Below are positions 60,657-64,000 of a stretch of 64,000 nt of DNA, piece by piece. The DNA lies in NCBI RefSeq assembly GCF_021412625.1, contig NZ_JAKCFI010000012.1:62001-126000 (forward strand). The letters are read 5' to 3'. The position numbers and the translations under genes are program-made. The notes beneath the pieces are model-generated. The model ran no database searches. It was not told where the DNA came from and saw only the letters and a list, made by a program, of their open reading frames with translations. The stretch is from Myxococcus stipitatus (lineage in GTDB: Bacteria; Myxococcota; Myxococcia; Myxococcales; Myxococcaceae). The number at the start of each line of letters is the position of its first letter. The stretch's first letter is position 1.

Positions 60657-61202
60657 TCAATACGAGGGCAGCACCGGCGCGTCCTTCAAGCGAGGGGCGC
60701 GCGCGTCCTTCGGCGATTGGATGGGCTCCGACACGGGCCAGGAAATCCCCACGTCCGGGTCGTTCCAGGCGAGGGAGTGCTCCTGCTGCGGCGCGTACAG
60801 CGTGGTGCATTTGTAGTGGAGGTCCGCCGACTCGCTGAGCACGCAGAAGCCGTGCGCGAAGCCCGCCGGAATCCAGAGCTGGCGCCGGTTGTCGGAGGAC
60901 AGCTCCACCCCCGCCCACTTGCCGAAGGTGGGCGAGCCCCGGCGCACGTCCACGGCGACGTCGAACACCGCGCCCGCGAGCACCTGCACCAGCTTCCCCT
61001 GCCCCTGCGGCTCCTGGAAGTGCAGCCCGCGCAGCGTGCCCTTCACCGAACGCGAGTAGTTGTCCTGCACGAAGGGCCCGGGGATGCCGACCTCCGCGTA
61101 GCGCTGGGCGTGGAAGACCTCCATGAAGAAGCCCCGCGAGTCCCCGAACACCTTGGGCTCGACGAGGAGCAGCTCCGGAATCTCCAGCGGAGTGACCTTC
61201 AT
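60657..61202 (-). CDS. rfbC: dTDP-4-dehydrorhamnose 3,5-epimerase
   Basis: This 181-residue cupin enzyme performs the third step of dTDP-L-rhamnose synthesis. Visible are FGDSRGFFMEVFHAQRYAEV, LRGLHFQEPQGQGKLVQVL (catalytic His in GLHFQ), VDVRRGSPTFGKW, IPAGFAHGFCVLSE and KCTTLYAPQQEHSLAWNDP (the Tyr acid). The start overlaps the rfbA stop by four bases. It is the last gene of the operon. Confidence 0.96.
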   Translation of the reverse strand: MKVTPLEIPELLLVEPKVFGDSRGFFMEVFHAQRYAEVGIPGPFVQDNYSRSVKGTLRGLHFQEPQGQGKLVQVLAGAVFDVAVDVRRGSPTFGKWAGVELSSDNRRQLWIPAGFAHGFCVLSESADLHYKCTTLYAPQQEHSLAWNDPDVGISWPVSEPIQSPKDARAPRLKDAPVLPSY

Positions 61203-62080
61203 GACACCGCTCCTCGGTTCTCCGCCAGGGCCAGCAGGTACTGGCCGTATTCGTTCTTGCGCATGGGCTCCGCCAGCGCCACGAGCTTCGCCGCGTCGAT
61301 GTAGCCCATGCGGTAGGCGATCTCCTCCGGGCACGACACCTTGAGCCCCTGGCGCCGCTCGATGATCTCGATGAAGTTGGACGCCTCCATCAGCGACTGG
61401 TGCGTCCCCGTGTCCAGCCACGCGTAGCCGCGCCCCATCAGCTCCACGTCGAGCTGGCCGCGCCGCAGGTACTCCGCGTTGACGTCGGTGATCTCCAGCT
61501 CGCCGCGCTTGCTGGGCTTGAGCGCCGCGGCGATGTCCAGGACCTGGTTGTCGTAGAAGTACAGCCCCGTCACCGCGTAGTTGGACTTGGGGCGCTCGGG
61601 CTTCTCCTCGATGCTCAGCGCGCGGTTGCCCGGGCCCAGCTCGACCACGCCATAGCGCTCCGGGTCCTTCACGTAGTAGCCGAACACGGTGGCGCCCGAG
61701 GTGCGCCGGGCCGCCTCGCGCACCAACGCGCTCAGCCCGTGGCCGTGGAAGATGTTGTCGCCCAGGATGAGCGACACCGCGTCCGACCCGACGAAGTCCC
61801 GACCGATGACGAAGGCCTGCGCGAGCCCCTCCGGCCGGGGCTGCTCCGCGTACTGGAAGCGCATGCCCCACTGGGCGCCCTCGCCCAAGAGCTCCCGGAA
61901 GCGCGGCAGGTCCTGGGGCGTGGAGATGATGAGCACGTCGCGGATGCCCGCCAGCATCAGCGTGCTGAGCGGGTAGTAGATCATCGGCTTGTCGTGCACC
62001 GGGAGCAGCTGCTTGCTGACCACGCGCGTCAGTGGGTACAGCCGGGTGCCCGAGCCGCCCGCGAGGATGATGCCCTTCAT
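61199..62080 (-). CDS. rfbA: Glucose-1-phosphate thymidylyltransferase
   Basis: This 293-residue enzyme makes dTDP-glucose, the entry to dTDP-rhamnose. Signatures are MKGIILAGGSGTRLYPLT, SKQLLPVHDKPMIYYPLSTL, LILGDNIFHGHGL (Asp for Mg), GVVELGPGNRALSIEEKPE and GYAWLDTGTHQSLMEASNFI. Length and C-terminal helices are normal. It starts 15 bases after rfbD and overlaps rfbC. Confidence 0.97.
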   Translation of the reverse strand: MKGIILAGGSGTRLYPLTRVVSKQLLPVHDKPMIYYPLSTLMLAGIRDVLIISTPQDLPRFRELLGEGAQWGMRFQYAEQPRPEGLAQAFVIGRDFVGSDAVSLILGDNIFHGHGLSALVREAARRTSGATVFGYYVKDPERYGVVELGPGNRALSIEEKPERPKSNYAVTGLYFYDNQVLDIAAALKPSKRGELEITDVNAEYLRRGQLDVELMGRGYAWLDTGTHQSLMEASNFIEIIERRQGLKVSCPEEIAYRMGYIDAAKLVALAEPMRKNEYGQYLLALAENRGAVS

Positions 62081-62095
62081 TGCGACCTCCCGATG

Positions 62096-62998
62096 TCAGT
62101 GTCCCCGAGCGGCCAGCCACGTCGCGTGGAAGCGCGTCAGCGACTCGGTCAACTCCAGCGGCTTCGTCTCCAGCCGCGCCCGCGCCTTGTCGGTCCGCAA
62201 CCCGCTCTTGAGCGGGCGGGGACTGGCCAGCTTCAGCTCCGCCATCCGCGTGGGGGTGATGAGCTTCTCGTCGAAGCCGAACACCGCGCACAGCGCGCGG
62301 CCGAAGCCCACGCGGTCGATGACGGTGCCGCCGCAGGTGTTCCACGTCCCGCCGAGCTTGCGCTCCCCCAGCTCCACCAGCATCGCGGCCACGTTGTCCG
62401 CCAGGCTGGGAGACACCACCTGGTCCTCGAAGAGCTTCACCTGCTGGCCCTTCTCGAGGTTCGTCACCAGCCACGCCCCGAAGTTGAGCCGGCCCTCCAC
62501 CGGAGGCCAGCCATACACCACCGCGGTGCGGGCGATGGCGCAGCCCGGCGCGAGCACCCGCGCGCTCTGCTCGGCCATGTGCTTGGTCGACGCGTAGACG
62601 CCGCGCGGGTTGGGCAACGCCTCCTCGTCATAGGGCCCGGCGTCGCCGTCGAAGACGTAGTCCGTGGAGACGTGGATGAGGTGCGCGTCGGCCTCGCGAG
62701 CGCCCCGGGCCACCGCCGCCGTGGCCAGGACGTTGCCCGCGTAGGCCGCCTCCGGGTTCTTCTCGCAGGCATCCACCTCCGTCATGGAGGCGCAGTGGAT
62801 GATGACGTGGGGCGCGGCGGCCTTCACCGCGCTCTCGACGTCCTCCTCGCGCGTCAGGTCCACGGAGGCATAGGCATACCCGCCCGACGTGCGCCGGGGG
62901 CCCCTTCCCACGCCCACCACCGTGTGCCCCTTCTTCTCCAGCTGCGCGCAGACGCGGCTGCCCACCAGCCCGTTGGAGCCCGTGACGAGCACTCGCAT
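62096..62998 (-). CDS. rfbD: dTDP-4-dehydrorhamnose reductase-like SDR
   Basis: 300 residues of the extended short-chain dehydrogenase fold: VLVTGSNGLVGSRVCAQL, VIIHCASMTEVDACEKNPE, LIHVSTDYVFDGDAGPYDEE and the catalytic YASTKHMAEQ (Tyr-x3-Lys). In the operon it would reduce the 4-keto group to give dTDP-L-rhamnose. The substrate segment is somewhat divergent from E. coli RfbD, so the assignment leans partly on context. It is four bases after rfbB. Confidence 0.9.
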   Translation of the reverse strand: MRVLVTGSNGLVGSRVCAQLEKKGHTVVGVGRGPRRTSGGYAYASVDLTREEDVESAVKAAAPHVIIHCASMTEVDACEKNPEAAYAGNVLATAAVARGAREADAHLIHVSTDYVFDGDAGPYDEEALPNPRGVYASTKHMAEQSARVLAPGCAIARTAVVYGWPPVEGRLNFGAWLVTNLEKGQQVKLFEDQVVSPSLADNVAAMLVELGERKLGGTWNTCGGTVIDRVGFGRALCAVFGFDEKLITPTRMAELKLASPRPLKSGLRTDKARARLETKPLELTESLTRFHATWLAARGH

Positions 62999-63002
62999 GG
63001 CG

Positions 63003-64000
63003 TCACGCCCTCCCCTGGAGCCGGTGCAGGTACTGCGTCTCGTAGTAGCGCTGGTACGCGCCGCTCGTCACCCGCTGCCACCACTGGCGGTGCTCCAGGT
63101 ACCAGTGCACCGTGTCCGCCAACCCCTGCTCGAACGTGTGCACGGGCGACCAGCCCAGCTCCGCGCGAATCTTCGACGGGTCGATGGCGTAGCGCCGGTC
63201 GTGCCCCGGCCGGTCCTTCACGTACTGGATGAGGCTCTCCGGCTTGCCCACCAGCCCGAGGATGGCCTTCACGATGTCGATGTTGCGCCGCTCCGCGCCG
63301 CCACCGATGTTGTAGACCTCGCCGGCCCGGCCCTTCTCCAGCGCGAGCAGCAGGGCCCGGCAATGGTCCTCGACGTGGAGCCAGTCGCGCACGTTGGCGC
63401 CGTCGCCGTAGACGGGCAGCGGCTTGTCGTGCAGCGCGTTGACCACCATGAGCGGGATGAGCTTCTCCGGGAACTGGTAGCGCCCGTAGTTGTTCGAGCA
63501 GCGCGTCACCACCACGTCCATGTGGAAGGTGTGGTGATAGGCCAGCGCCACCAGGTCGGAGCTCGTCTTGCTGGCGGAGTACGGGCTGGAGGGCTTGAGC
63601 GGCGAGGACTCGGTGAACGCGCCGGTGGGGCCGAGCGAGCCGTAGACCTCGTCGGTGGACACCATCACGAAGCGCTTCACGCCCCGCGCGCGGCTGGCCT
63701 CCAGCAGCTGCTGGGTGCCGAGCACGTTGGTGGTGATGAACACCTCCGGCCCCAGGATGGAGCGGTCCACGTGGCTCTCCGCCGCCAGGTGCAGCACCGC
63801 GTCGATGGCGTGCGTCGCCATCAGGTGCTCGACCAGCTCGCGGTTGCCGATGTCGCCCCGGACGAAGACGTGACGGGGGTCGCCCTCGAGGTCGGAGAGG
63901 TTCTCGAGGTTGCCCGCGTACGTGAGCTTGTCGAGGTTGACGACCGTCCAGTCCGGTCGCTCACGCCGCAGGTACCTCACGAGGTTGGACCCGATGAAGC
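63003..64000 (-). CDS. rfbB: dTDP-glucose 4,6-dehydratase, N-terminus beyond the window
   Basis: The 332 visible codons run to the right edge. The in-frame GTG at 63980 is internal, because GFIGSNLVRYLRR of the Rossmann motif reads on past it. Key parts are LHLAAESHVDRSI, MVSTDEVYGSL (Thr-Asp-Glu of the active site), PYSASKTSSDLV (Tyr-x3-Lys), TRCSNNYGRYQFPEKLIPLM and YAIDPSKIRAELGWSP. Only about 12 residues are missing. It is the first visible gene of rfbB-D-A-C, for rhamnose of O-antigen or exopolysaccharide. Confidence 0.96.
   Translation of the reverse strand, partial: FIGSNLVRYLRRERPDWTVVNLDKLTYAGNLENLSDLEGDPRHVFVRGDIGNRELVEHLMATHAIDAVLHLAAESHVDRSILGPEVFITTNVLGTQQLLEASRARGVKRFVMVSTDEVYGSLGPTGAFTESSPLKPSSPYSASKTSSDLVALAYHHTFHMDVVVTRCSNNYGRYQFPEKLIPLMVVNALHDKPLPVYGDGANVRDWLHVEDHCRALLLALEKGRAGEVYNIGGGAERRNIDIVKAILGLVGKPESLIQYVKDRPGHDRRYAIDPSKIRAELGWSPVHTFEQGLADTVHWYLEHRQWWQRVTSGAYQRYYETQYLHRLQGRA

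Noticed and set aside
1..64000. tRNA/rRNA genes, CRISPR arrays, prophage
   Set aside because: No cloverleaf with a GTTCRAR loop, no spaced repeats and no phage structural genes were seen.

Overview
The window is about 70% G+C, tightly packed, and rich in lipoproteins, TPR, kelch, PEGA and Ser/Thr-kinase genes, with third codon positions almost always G or C. Together with a gene of the Myxococcus-type paralogous family DUF2378/TIGR02265, this points to a myxobacterium, probably Myxococcaceae. The genus cannot be fixed from the sequence. About 51 protein genes are supported. No tRNA, rRNA, CRISPR array or intact insertion sequence was seen.

Layout. 1-9.4 kb: a PilZ gene cut by the left edge, a Cys-rich lipoprotein, an SGNH hydrolase, phosphoenolpyruvate carboxylase (ppc) with a small follower gene, a membrane glycosyltransferase fused to TPR repeats, and a secreted protein. 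9.4-19.4 kb: a divergent promoter region with two matched palindromes, a DUF3516-type RNA helicase, a secreted copper-radical (galactose-oxidase-like) enzyme with all five active-site residues, a beta-helix lipoprotein, an HPF/RaiA-like ribosome factor behind a good sigma-54 site, and an ankyrin plus beta-helix protein. 19.4-29.2 kb: Cys-rich lipoproteins, a methyltransferase, two gene remnants, an acyl-CoA synthetase/acetyltransferase fusion, a siderophore-interacting flavoprotein, and a divergent NmrA/LysR pair. 29.3-35.2 kb: DUF2378, DUF3014, a histidine kinase overlapping an NtrC-type regulator, and an OmpA lipoprotein.

35.2-46.8 kb is the accessory part: a large DNRLRE/propeller lipoprotein; a two-gene unit of a membrane-anchored winged-helix protein with an InlB-like domain plus a secreted partner whose second half falls to about 50-55% G+C; an alpha/beta hydrolase; and a kelch lipoprotein coupled to a TPR-like membrane protein. 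47.3-53 kb returns to core functions: MnmC-like methyltransferase overlapping tgt (both act at the tRNA wobble base), YbiT-type ABC-F, an Rrf2 regulator and a BrkB membrane protein. 53.2-58.4 kb is a tight run of PEGA/barrel protein, TPR protein, Ser/Thr kinase and AAC(3)-like acetyltransferase. 58.4-60.6 kb holds an ArsR/AHSA1 divergent pair, rhtA and a GFA protein. The right edge carries the dTDP-L-rhamnose operon rfbB-rfbD-rfbA-rfbC, with rfbB running off the window.

The best candidates for something undescribed are the 38.9-42.3 kb pair and the matched ACGA-N6-TCGT palindromes at 9.54 kb. The alternative hairpins at 15.63 kb and the three gene remnants are also worth checking.
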